This document shows, piece by piece, positions 33,235 through 41,014 of a stretch of 64,000 bases of DNA (the stretch's first letter is position 1; each line of letters begins with the position of its first letter). The stretch is from Pseudanabaena sp. SR411 (GTDB lineage Bacteria; Cyanobacteriota; Cyanobacteriia; Pseudanabaenales; Pseudanabaenaceae). Below the pieces are notes generated by a model. That model was not told the DNA's origin and did not search any database. It saw only the letters and a program-made list of their open reading frames with translations. The stretch is taken from positions 15 through 64,014 of the forward strand of contig NZ_NDHW01000140.1 of assembly GCF_002251945.1 (NCBI RefSeq). The letters are read 5' to 3'. Position numbers and translations under genes: made by a program.

Positions 33235-34124
33235 GCTACGCCTCGTCGTAAAGTCCCTCGAATGAATATACCGACAAATATACCGAAAATTAATAGAGCG
33301 ATCGCGGCATTAGCGATCGTCATATTTCCCCAAGGCGCAGTAAATACTACGCTATCCCATGCCCATGAGCTATGGCTGTAAACATAACGAATTGGTTCGA
33401 TTGCCCAAGACAAAGGATTAAGGCTAGCAATCCACTGCAACCAAGTCGGCATAAAAGTAAGAGGTGCTAGAGCTGTGCTAGAGAACATTAAGGGTAAATT
33501 CACCAAGAAAATAAACGCCAACATTTCTTGGTGTCCTGGCATGGCAAAGGCAAGTCCTAAGCTCAACATCGTAAAATCTATGATCAGCAGCATCAAGATC
33601 AATGACATTACAGCTAAACCACTCAGGCTGGGTAAGCCTGCTCCCATCAAGCCACTGACTGAGACGATCGCCAAGGTTTGTACCATACTCAACGCAATGA
33701 TAAAAATCGCGGAAGCGACAATAATCGAAAATCTCGATACTAAAGGTGCAACCAAGATGCGATTGAGAAAACCAAATTCGCGATCGAACAGCATCGGTAG
33801 TCCCGAATTAAGCGCACTGCTAAAGGCTGTAAAGACAATGATCCCCGCCGCTAAAAACTGTACATAGGTCTGACCATCACCAACTAAACCTTTGGGCAAC
33901 CCACTAAACAATGCTCCAAACAAGAGTAACCACATTAAAGGCTGTAATACTCCTGCGATCAGTGTTGTCGGACGACGACGTAGTTGGATAAACAGTCGCG
34001 TCGTCAAAGCTGTCACTTCTTGCTGAAAATCTGATGACCATAGGCTTGGCTGGGGACTTTCTGGTTGCGCGATTGGCTGGCTTTGTGGTTCTTGAGCTAG
34101 AGGTGGAAGGGAGGTTTGAGTCAT
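33231..34124 (-). CDS. ABC-2 type transporter permease
   Basis: About 297 residues. A Pro/Gln-rich N-terminus precedes six membrane helices, with the ABC-2 permease features RRPTTLIAGVLQPLMWLLLFGALF, FNRILVAPL-like DREFGFLNRILVAPLVSR and ALAPLTFMPTWLQWIASLNPLSW. It is similar to drug/polysaccharide-exporter permeases of the DrrB type. The ATPase partner is not adjacent, so it must pair with one encoded elsewhere. MTQTSLP (34124) is a better start than an upstream ATG, whose extension is unconserved. Confidence 0.8.
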   Translation of the reverse strand: MTQTSLPPLAQEPQSQPIAQPESPQPSLWSSDFQQEVTALTTRLFIQLRRRPTTLIAGVLQPLMWLLLFGALFSGLPKGLVGDGQTYVQFLAAGIIVFTAFSSALNSGLPMLFDREFGFLNRILVAPLVSRFSIIVASAIFIIALSMVQTLAIVSVSGLMGAGLPSLSGLAVMSLILMLLIIDFTMLSLGLAFAMPGHQEMLAFIFLVNLPLMFSSTALAPLTFMPTWLQWIASLNPLSWAIEPIRYVYSHSSWAWDSVVFTAPWGNMTIANAAIALLIFGIFVGIFIRGTLRRGVA

Positions 34125-34195
34125 ATCGTTATCTGTACAGATGAGCCACAATATCTATCATAATCCACACACAGCCGAGCGCTCGGTAAAACAAA

Positions 34196-34230
34196 AAGAG
34201 AGTGGTGGTGCAAAGCACCACCACTCTCTT
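34196..34230 (-). terminator. Hairpin terminator after the broken membrane-protein gene
   Basis: AAGAGAGTGGTGGTGC/GCACCACCACTCTCTT with loop AAA. Read on the minus strand it is followed by TTTGTTTT, an intrinsic terminator for the gene at 34249. The core (GGTGC-AAA-GCACC) also matches the hairpin repeat family. Confidence 0.7.
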
Positions 34231-34248
34231 AAAAAAAATTAGAGATGG

Positions 34249-34861
34249 CTAGTTCTTCTTTGTTTTGGTTGGTCTGCGTAACCGACTACCGATCGCGATA
34301 AGCGCTACCCCAGCGATGAGGTAATAAGTTGCAATACCAGTAAATGCAATATTTGTCCCGTAGATAGACAAAATCCAAATCGGAAAAAGCACAGATCCAG
34401 CACCAGATGTAAGGAAAAATCCACTGATCATCCTTCGAGCGATACTAATGAGAAATTTGGGTTTAAGCAATGTCCAGCCCAAAGTCCCCGACGTTAATCC
34501 TAGTATGCCAAACTGGATGATCATCTCAGGGGCACTTCCCATCAATATTGCCAACAGGAAATATGCCAAACTGGATGATCATCTCAGGGGCACTTCCCAT
34601 CAATATTGCCAACAGGAAAATTACAATCTGGGGTATACCTGCCAAGATCAGTAGCCAAGAGACAATAGCGCGAATTACTTCTAGAAAGCTAGTTGATCGA
34701 TAAACTAGAACTGCGATCGCGATGATTGCCAAACCGCCGATTCCGAACATTAGAGCCGCAAAGGAAGTATAGGGAACGTAATTGGATACCCAGATGGCAA
34801 AAATTACTGATGTAATTCCGATTGTCCCAAGAATGATTGTCGAGATGCGGCGTAAACTCAT
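34249..34861 (-). pseudogene. Multi-pass membrane protein gene broken by a 58-bp tandem duplication
   Basis: Two overlapping minus-strand frames make up one ancestral protein. The 5' part (34861-34526) encodes MSLRRISTIILGTIGITSVI onward, with four hydrophobic segments. The 3' part (34569-34249) continues from GSAPEMIIQFG into GLTSGTLGWTLL and ends RRPTKTKKN. The junction holds two identical 58-bp copies. As 58 is not a multiple of three, the frame shifts and the 5' part ends early at ...VGNIDGKCP. Removing one copy restores a protein of about 185 residues. The arrangement resembles HdeD/DUF308-type membrane proteins, but I am not sure of the family. Confidence 0.75.
34504..34619. repeat. 58-bp perfect tandem duplication
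   Basis: Positions 34504-34561 and 34562-34619 are identical (starting TATGCCAAACTGGATGATC, ending CCAACAGGAAA). The duplication is recent or an assembly artefact, since there is no divergence. Confidence 0.95.
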
Positions 34862-34879
34862 TGTTTAACTTTAAGTCTA

Positions 34880-36292
34880 TTAAATTTGCTTTAACTCATT
34901 AGCAAGCTTACCAACCATGTCTTTAGCACCACCAAATAACATCATCGTTTTTTGTTGATAAAACAGGTCATTTTCGACACCCGCAAAACCAGCACTCATA
35001 CCGCGCTTAATCACGATCGCATTTTTGGCTTTATCTACTTCTAAAATAGGCATTCCATAAATCGGGCTAGCTTGATTAGTGCGTGCCGCAGGGTTGACCA
35101 CATCATTCGCACCGATAATCAATACCACATCAGTATTTTCAAACTGGGTATTGATATCGTCCATGTCATAGAGTTGCGAATAAGGCACATTTGCCTCAGC
35201 AAGTAATACATTCATATGCCCAGGCATCCGACCCGCGACAGGATGAATCGCAAACTTCACTTCGACACCTTTGCGTTCCAACATATCCGATAACTCACGG
35301 ACGGCGTGTTGTGCTTGAGCAACTGCCATCCCATAACCAGGGACGATTACCACCGATCGCGCATAGCCCAACATCATCGCGCATTCTTCGGGCTCAATAG
35401 TTTTCACTGTTTTGTTGCTACTGTCGCCTGCGTCACCATCTGTGACTAAAGTTGTGCCAAAGCCGCTAAATAGCACATTGGGAAGAGTACGGTTCATTGC
35501 CTTACACATAATCTGTGTGAGGATCAAGCCTGAAGCGCCGACCAATGCACCTGAAATAATTAACACATTATTCATCACCACAAAGCCTGCGGCACTAGCA
35601 GCAACCCCTGATAGAGAATTCAGTAGTGAGATGACCACGGGCATATCACCGCCACCGATGGGGATCACAAACAATACGCCGACCAGTAGCGAAATGATAT
35701 TAATACCAATGAAAGCGACCAGATCAGCAGGATTGACAATCAACATGGCTGAACCAACGGCAAAAGTGGCTAGCAGCAGAATATTAATTGTTTGCTGATA
35801 GGCAAAGCGAATCGGTGCGCCTTTCATGATCCCTTGCAATTTGGCAAAGGCAATCATGCTACCTGTGAAGGTGATATTACCAATCAGGACGCTAGCAATA
35901 ATTGAGAGGTTATCGACTAGCGGCAAGGTAAGTCCATGACTAATTACGCGCCAATATTCGCCCACCGCAACTAACGAAGAAGCCAAACCACCCAAACCAT
36001 TGAGTAAGCCCACCATTTGGGGCATGTCGGTCATGGCGACTTTATAAGCAATCAGAGAACCGATCGCCGAGCCAATTGCGATCGCCACTAAAATCAATCC
36101 ATAACTCAATACTTGCTTGTCGAGCAATGTTGCTACGACCGCTAACAACATTGCCACAGCGCCTAGCAAATTCCCCTGACGTGCTGTAGCAGGTGATCCC
36201 ATCTGTTTGAGCCCAACCATAAATAAGGATGCGGCAACCAAATAGGTAAGCTGAATCCCTGTCGGGACATAATCCAAAATATTTTCTAGCAT
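34880..36292 (-). CDS. pntB: NAD(P) transhydrogenase subunit beta
   Basis: 470 residues. The N-terminal half has about eight or nine membrane helices forming the proton path (AVAMLLAVVATLLDKQ, LNGLGGLASSLVAVGEYW). The C-terminal NADP(H)-binding domain III has VIVPGYGMAVAQAQHAVREL and GANDVVNPAARTNQASPIYGMPILEVDKAK. The complex couples hydride transfer from NADH to NADP+ with proton flow. It is the third gene of pntA1-pntA2-pntB, 6 bp after pntA2. Confidence 0.95.
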   Translation of the reverse strand: MLENILDYVPTGIQLTYLVAASLFMVGLKQMGSPATARQGNLLGAVAMLLAVVATLLDKQVLSYGLILVAIAIGSAIGSLIAYKVAMTDMPQMVGLLNGLGGLASSLVAVGEYWRVISHGLTLPLVDNLSIIASVLIGNITFTGSMIAFAKLQGIMKGAPIRFAYQQTINILLLATFAVGSAMLIVNPADLVAFIGINIISLLVGVLFVIPIGGGDMPVVISLLNSLSGVAASAAGFVVMNNVLIISGALVGASGLILTQIMCKAMNRTLPNVLFSGFGTTLVTDGDAGDSSNKTVKTIEPEECAMMLGYARSVVIVPGYGMAVAQAQHAVRELSDMLERKGVEVKFAIHPVAGRMPGHMNVLLAEANVPYSQLYDMDDINTQFENTDVVLIIGANDVVNPAARTNQASPIYGMPILEVDKAKNAIVIKRGMSAGFAGVENDLFYQQKTMMLFGGAKDMVGKLANELKQI

Positions 36293-36298
36293 GGTGCT

Positions 36299-36589
36299 TT
36301 ACGCCTCTTTCTTTTTGAACATTTGCAACATGCGATCGGTAACTAGGAATCCGCCAACAACGTTAATTGTGGCGCAGACAACCGAGATTAGTCCCAGAAT
36401 TACTGAGAGATTGGGATTGACATCGCTACCCGCCACAATCAAAGCCCCAATTACCGATATTCCTGAAATGGCATTTGAGCCAGACATTAGTGGTGTATGT
36501 AATGTCGGTGGAACTTTGTTAATTACTTCAAATCCTGCAAATGAAGCCAGTACAAAGACAAATAGAGCGCTGATTAATGATTCGTTCAT
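36299..36589 (-). CDS. pntA2: NAD(P) transhydrogenase subunit alpha, membrane part (PntA2)
   Basis: 96 residues with three membrane helices (LISALFVFVLASFAGFEVINKV, ISVIGALIVAGS, LISVVCATINVVGGFLVTDRML). It corresponds to the C-terminal part of the longer PntA of enterobacteria, which is split off as a separate subunit here. Confidence 0.9.
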   Translation of the reverse strand: MNESLISALFVFVLASFAGFEVINKVPPTLHTPLMSGSNAISGISVIGALIVAGSDVNPNLSVILGLISVVCATINVVGGFLVTDRMLQMFKKKEA

Positions 36590-36633
36590 AGTGATATTTA
36601 TTGAAATTGCAATTTGACATTGTTTCTGTCATT

Positions 36634-36675
36634 GCAAACAGTAGGGGTAATTCATGAATTACCCCTACTGTTTGC
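36634..36675. repeat. 42-bp perfect palindrome between pntA1 and pntA2
   Basis: Two 21-nt arms (GCAAACAGTAGGGGTAATTC plus A) are exactly complementary with no loop. A decayed relative (GTAGAGTTAATTCATGAATTGCCCCTAC) lies at 60898-60925. It is inside the pnt operon and may act on the transcript as a processing or attenuation site. Confidence 0.8.
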
Positions 36676-36689
36676 GGGAGGATAGCGAA

Positions 36690-37835
36690 CTATACCGAGA
36701 CGACTAATTGAGAAAGTGCGTCTTTAACTCGCTGATTGCGAATCTCGCCAGCATGAGTGATACAGGTGCTGCTAATAATGTCATCGTCAAAATCAAGGTT
36801 TAGTTCACCCTTCTTGATCAGGTGATTGAGTAAATTGAGTAGATTTTTGGCATATTTTTGCGAAGCATGGATGGGCATGGATGCAGGCAAATTAATTGGC
36901 GAAATAATTGTTGCCCCGTGACAAATTACATCTTTTCCTGCAACTGTTCCTTCGCAATTACCTCCCTGCTCTCCAGCCAGATCAACGATGATCGAGCCAC
37001 GCTTCATCTGAGCAATCATTGCATCGGTAACCATCACAGGCGCTTTGCGTCCAGGCACTTGGGCTGTGGTAATCACAATGTCTGCATCTTTAATATGCTT
37101 AGCGAGGATCACTTGAGCATGTTGTTTGGCAGCTTCCGAAATCTCTTTTGCATAGCCACCTGCGGCGGTTGTATCTTCTTCCAAAGTGACATCAATGAAT
37201 TTCGCGCCAAGGCTCTGCACTTCTTCGCGCACCGCAGGACGGATATCATAGGCTTCCACCTGTGCGCCCAAACGACGCGCCGTGGCGATCGCCTGAAGCC
37301 CTGCCACACCAGCACCCAATACTACTACTTTCGCTGGTGGGATCGTGCCTGCCGCCGTGGTCAACATCGGCAAATACTTAGGCAAAGCTGCCGCCGCAAT
37401 CAGTACTGCTTTATAACCTGCGATCGAGGCTTGCGAGGAGAGTGCATCCATACTTTGCGCCCGACTACTGCGAGGAATCATCTCCATACTCATAGCAGTT
37501 ACACCCTGATGTGCAAGACGGCGAATTAGTTCTGGTCTACCCAAAGGATTGAGAAAACCAATCGTGATTTGTCCAGATTTGAACATACTCACTTCTTCTT
37601 CACGCGGCGCACCCACCTTGAGCAAAATCTCTGCTTCATTAATCAGAGTGCTTTTGTCAGTGATAATTTTGGCTCCTGCTTCCACATAGGTGGAGTCCGC
37701 AAAAAAGGACAATTCGCCCGCATGACTTTCAATTAAGACTTCCAATCCACTTTTAGTTAAGCGGCTAACAACTTCAGGAATTAGCGCTACTCTACGTTCA
37801 CCAAATTCTATTTCCTTGATAACGCCTATCTTCAT
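36690..37835 (-). CDS. pntA: NAD(P) transhydrogenase subunit alpha part 1 (NAD-binding)
   Basis: 381 residues of the soluble domain I, related to alanine dehydrogenase: MKIGVIKEIEFGERRVALIP, MEMIPRSSRAQSMDALSSQA, VVLGAGVAGLQAIATARRLGA (Rossmann NAD loop), VITTAQVPGRKAPVMV and VDLAGEQGGNCEGT. It binds NADH in the three-subunit transhydrogenase. It is the first gene of the operon, about 100 bp upstream of pntA2 with a palindrome between. Confidence 0.95.
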   Translation of the reverse strand: MKIGVIKEIEFGERRVALIPEVVSRLTKSGLEVLIESHAGELSFFADSTYVEAGAKIITDKSTLINEAEILLKVGAPREEEVSMFKSGQITIGFLNPLGRPELIRRLAHQGVTAMSMEMIPRSSRAQSMDALSSQASIAGYKAVLIAAAALPKYLPMLTTAAGTIPPAKVVVLGAGVAGLQAIATARRLGAQVEAYDIRPAVREEVQSLGAKFIDVTLEEDTTAAGGYAKEISEAAKQHAQVILAKHIKDADIVITTAQVPGRKAPVMVTDAMIAQMKRGSIIVDLAGEQGGNCEGTVAGKDVICHGATIISPINLPASMPIHASQKYAKNLLNLLNHLIKKGELNLDFDDDIISSTCITHAGEIRNQRVKDALSQLVVSV

Positions 37836-38201
37836 TCATGCACCTTATTCAATTATCTTCACTTACCCAAATTTGTGATCTCGCAACCATTAATTAAGAG
37901 CAATTCATCACTGCTCTTATTCCACAAATCAAATAAGTAGGAAGGTTCAATTATTTGTAGGATGCGCCAATTCAAGGATGAACTGCAACGTAACGCATCA
38001 ATTATTTATCAATTATGGGTTACGCTATCGCTAACCCATCCTACATTTAATTCAACAACTTACTTAGGATTGCTGTATGGGTTACGTTCATTGTAAGAAC
38101 CTAAATGTGACCTTTTGGCTACTTCTTCAGATAATCTTTAACTGTCTTAACGAAAGCACCTTACAAATATTTACTTTCAATAACTTTTGCAAATAAGTTT
38201 A
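37836..38201. other. Spacer between pntA1 and the CobT-like gene
   Basis: About 365 bp with divergent genes on both sides, so it must carry two promoters. It contains a repeat at 37957-38045. I see no cobalamin riboswitch motif before the CobT-like gene. Confidence 0.5.
37957..38045. repeat. TGTAGGATG...CATCCTACA inverted repeat
   Basis: The ends TGTAGGATG and CATCCTACA face each other over 89 bp, with internal CGTAACGCATCAATTATT and GGGTTACGCTATCGCTAACC. It has the style of a dispersed intergenic repeat seen in many cyanobacterial genomes (from memory); only one copy is in the window. Confidence 0.55.
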
Positions 38202-39266
38202 ATGATTACGACCTACACACAACGTAAAAAAGCGAAAGCTTGGCTCAAAAACTATCGTGGTAAACGTCCAGTATTTGCTTGTGTGTTGGGCTTTACGGAA
38301 ACAGGATTAATTCCAAATATATCCGCCGCTGGAGCTACCCCTGAAGATCGCAAATATACCGCGATCGCCGATGCCGAATTTCTTGCTACGGGATCAAATA
38401 CCAACTTCCCTTTACCACCCCTTGTTGCAGGCGCTTCCCCCGTCTTAATTTCCCGAGCCGTTGTTGCCGCGCAAGAGTTACCACTTTTTATCTTTGATGC
38501 AGGCTTAGCGATCGCCCCAACAGATGAAACCAAGGCGATCGCCCTCGGTGGATTACCAGCCAAGTGTCTGAGTACGGTGAAAGCTTTGCCAATTGAAATA
38601 GTGCTGCAATTATTTGTACAGGGCTTAGTATGGGGAGAGAAGTTAGCCCAAGCGGGAGCCTATGTAATCTTGAGTGAATGTGTAGTTGGTGGCACGACTA
38701 CAGCTCTCGCCGTGTTGACTGCGTTAGGAATAGATGCAAAAGATAAAGTCAATAGCTCTCATCCCACCTGTAACCATGCTCAAAAGTGGGAAGTCGTCCA
38801 AATAGGATTGCAGCATCTAGAACAACCCGCCACGCCCTTTGAGATCGTGGCAGCAGTGGGCGATCCCATGCAAATCGCAGTGGCAGGAATGGCGATCGCT
38901 GCAAGTCGTCATGCAGGTGTATTGCTGGCGGGCGGAACCCAAATGTTAGCCGTTTACGCCCTCGCGAGAGAGATCGCTAATGATCAACATTTAGTCTGGA
39001 ATCCTGAGGCGATCGCGATCGGCACAACCCGATGGGTTGCTGAAGATCCCACAGGTAATACAGTAGAGCTAGCTTTAGCTGTGCGCGATGTACCATTGCT
39101 TGCCACCCAGCTAAATTTTGCTAAATCTAAGTTTCCGCAGTTACGAGCCTATGAACAAGGCTTTGTTAAAGAAGGTGTTGGCGCTGGTGCGGCAGCGATC
39201 GCTGCTCATTTATATCTAAATTGGACACAAGAAAAATTGCTGAGTGCGATCGAATCGCAGCTATAG
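38202..39266 (+). CDS. CobT-like nicotinate-nucleotide phosphoribosyltransferase family (TIGR00303 type)
   Basis: About 354 residues. The cyanobacterial CobT-like family is recognised by RKKAKAWLKNYRG, VFACVLGFTETGLIPNISAAGATPEDRKYTAIADAEFL, PLVAGASPVLISRAV and LAGGTQMLAVYALA, with a late Glu/Gly/Ala-rich end (KEGVGAGAAAIAAHL). True CobT activates dimethylbenzimidazole for the lower ligand of cobalamin; this family is only a distant relative, so the substrate is uncertain. I chose the ATG at 38202 over an in-frame TTG 15 bp upstream. It overlaps the convergent Uma2 gene by 6 bp at the 3' end. Confidence 0.75.
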   Translation: MITTYTQRKKAKAWLKNYRGKRPVFACVLGFTETGLIPNISAAGATPEDRKYTAIADAEFLATGSNTNFPLPPLVAGASPVLISRAVVAAQELPLFIFDAGLAIAPTDETKAIALGGLPAKCLSTVKALPIEIVLQLFVQGLVWGEKLAQAGAYVILSECVVGGTTTALAVLTALGIDAKDKVNSSHPTCNHAQKWEVVQIGLQHLEQPATPFEIVAAVGDPMQIAVAGMAIAASRHAGVLLAGGTQMLAVYALAREIANDQHLVWNPEAIAIGTTRWVAEDPTGNTVELALAVRDVPLLATQLNFAKSKFPQLRAYEQGFVKEGVGAGAAAIAAHLYLNWTQEKLLSAIESQL

Positions 39267-40025
39267 CTGCGGTTCAATTCCCGCAGCACGTAGTTGGGCG
39301 CTCAAGATCTCATTTTTTTGACGCTCCTGTTCCGCCCGTTTACGCTCCTGCTTAGCAATTAACTTTTCTTGCCCAGAAGTTTCCCAGCCTGTTAACAGCA
39401 AATTACCGTTAGCATCCCACCAACGTAGCCAAGGCAGTTCTATATTTTGGTAAACTCCTTGCCAAATGCCAAGCTCTACTCCTAACTCTGCGATCGGGAA
39501 ATGTCCTCTTTCATTAGCTTCTACTAATTCAAAATGATTTGTAACATGACGATATAACTCAATACTCGATTTCTGCACCTCATAAATGCCATAAAAAGCA
39601 GGACGAATCACCTGCTCATAAATAAAAAATTTACCTGTCCAAGGCGTGCGATCGCGCTCTTCTTTTCCAGTGCCAGACACAAATTCTAAAATGATCAGTG
39701 GTGCAATAAATTCTTGCCAAAGCACATAGGAGCGGCGAGACTGACCATCTAATGTCGGCGGGACATTCGGCACATAAAACCAATCAGGGGCTTCGGCTCC
39801 CTTTTCAGGTGGTTCCGTCATCCGCCAATAGATACCTGAATCTTGCCCGATCGCATATTGTCCATCAGGGTGATATTTTTGCAAAATTGGCTCAATCGAA
39901 TCCGTGAGCAGAATACTTTGGGGATGCTCTTGAAAATTTTTCACAAATGTACCATCAGATTCGGGAAGTTGCGTATGGTCAGGAAGTGTGACGCGATCGC
40001 TAGATGAATCTAAGGTAAAAGTCAT
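39261..40025 (-). CDS. Uma2 family (DUF820) protein with coiled-coil tail
   Basis: About 254 residues. APDWFYVPNVPP, LIILEFVSGTGKEERDRT and GKFFIYEQVIRPAFYGIYEV fit the Uma2 fold with the nuclease-like acidic residues. The C-terminus is a charged helix (EKLIAKQERKRAEQERQKNE) ending in LRAAGIEPQL, a tail common in cyanobacterial Uma2 proteins. AGAAGGA before the ATG at 40025 decides the start. The next Uma2 gene is divergent, 150 bp away. Confidence 0.8.
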   Translation of the reverse strand: MTFTLDSSSDRVTLPDHTQLPESDGTFVKNFQEHPQSILLTDSIEPILQKYHPDGQYAIGQDSGIYWRMTEPPEKGAEAPDWFYVPNVPPTLDGQSRRSYVLWQEFIAPLIILEFVSGTGKEERDRTPWTGKFFIYEQVIRPAFYGIYEVQKSSIELYRHVTNHFELVEANERGHFPIAELGVELGIWQGVYQNIELPWLRWWDANGNLLLTGWETSGQEKLIAKQERKRAEQERQKNEILSAQLRAAGIEPQL

Positions 40026-40175
40026 GTTTTTTCCTTCTGCACAAATGTACGCATTGAGTCTGGACAATCTCAATAATTTTAGCTCATTATCAAAAATCCC
40101 AAAGTGTTTGCGGCGTTTCTATCTTTTGCGATTTTAGGTCATAATCATGAAGAAGTGCATCAGGAGAATAGACCC

Positions 40176-40982
40176 ATGGCAGCTATTACCGCTCGTGAAT
40201 TAGAGATGCAAATGCCCGATGCTAAAAAACTTTTGAGCGATGAACCTGAAATGGAAAGTTCTTTGCATTATATGCAGTTGCTATTACTGGTGACCTGTCT
40301 TGAATGGGCTTGGCAAGAGCGTGACGATTTTTTTATTGGCGCAAATCTGACAATTTATTTTAGTCGCCAGCAACTTAAAAATCGTGACTTCCGTGGACCT
40401 GACTTTTTTCTAGTCAAAAACACCACCAAAGAACCGCGTAATTCATGGGTAGTATGGGAAGAAGATGGACGCTATCCTGATCTGATTATTGAGCTACTAT
40501 CTGACTCAACTGCCAACGTTGATCGCACAATCAAGCGTAACTTGTATGCTGAGAGATTTCACACGCCAGAATATTTTTATTTTTCACCTGACACCTTAGA
40601 ATTTGCTGGATTTCGGTTAGATATTAATCAATACAAACCGATTACTCCTAATGCCCAAGGCTGGTTGTGGAGTGAGGTAATCGGCGCATTTTTAGGAGTT
40701 CATGAGAAGCAACTACGCTATTTTTCTCTAGAGGGAGCATTGTTACCTACACCTCAAGAAACTGCCCAAAAAGAAATTCAAAAAGCTAAACAAGAGCAGG
40801 TTAAAGCTGAGCAAGAGCGTATTAAAGCCGAGCAAGAGCGTATTAAAGCCGAGCAAGAGCGTATTAAGGCTGAGCAAGAACGTGCTAAGGCTGAGCAACA
40901 ACTAAAGCGAGCTGAGTTAGCTGAAACTAAGTTGCAAGAGTTACAAGAGAAAATACGATCGCTTGGTATTGCTGATGAATAA
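40176..40982 (+). CDS. Uma2 family (DUF820) protein with KAEQERI repeats
   Basis: About 268 residues from ATG at 40176, with AGGAG 9 nt upstream. The Uma2 core has FRGPDFFLVKN, PDLIIELLSDSTANVDRTIKRNLYAE and TPEYFYFSPDTLEFAGFRL. The last ~75 residues are a charged coiled coil with several near-identical KAEQERI heptads, then LQEKIRSLGIADE. It is a neighbour and likely distant paralogue of the divergent Uma2 gene. The heptads are encoded by 21-bp tandem repeats, so length could vary. Confidence 0.85.
   Translation: MAAITARELEMQMPDAKKLLSDEPEMESSLHYMQLLLLVTCLEWAWQERDDFFIGANLTIYFSRQQLKNRDFRGPDFFLVKNTTKEPRNSWVVWEEDGRYPDLIIELLSDSTANVDRTIKRNLYAERFHTPEYFYFSPDTLEFAGFRLDINQYKPITPNAQGWLWSEVIGAFLGVHEKQLRYFSLEGALLPTPQETAQKEIQKAKQEQVKAEQERIKAEQERIKAEQERIKAEQERAKAEQQLKRAELAETKLQELQEKIRSLGIADE
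40791..40905 (+). repeat. 21-bp tandem repeat coding KAEQERI heptads
   Basis: The unit GAGCAAGAGCGTATTAAAGC recurs about three times nearly unchanged, with more diverged units on both sides, inside the Uma2 gene. Each unit adds seven residues of coiled coil, so copy-number changes would keep the frame. Confidence 0.8.
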
Positions 40983-41014
40983 ATAATAGGCGGCGCGAAG
41001 CGCCGTCTATTATT
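40982..41014. repeat. Hairpin repeat between convergent genes
   Basis: AATAATAGGCGGCGC-GAA-GCGCCGTCTATTATT. It overlaps the stop codon of the glycosyltransferase and begins at the end of the Uma2 gene. It probably works as a bidirectional terminator. Confidence 0.7.

Noticed and set aside
34500-34625. Attachment site or IS target duplication
   Set aside because: The 58-bp copies are directly adjacent with nothing between them, so this is a simple tandem duplication.
36858-37529. Plus-strand 223-residue frame opposite pntA1
   Set aside because: It is antisense to a clear gene, with His/Cys-rich composition typical of shadow frames.
38046-38201. Cobalamin riboswitch before the CobT-like gene
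   Set aside because: No B12-box sequence or long structured leader is visible in the region.
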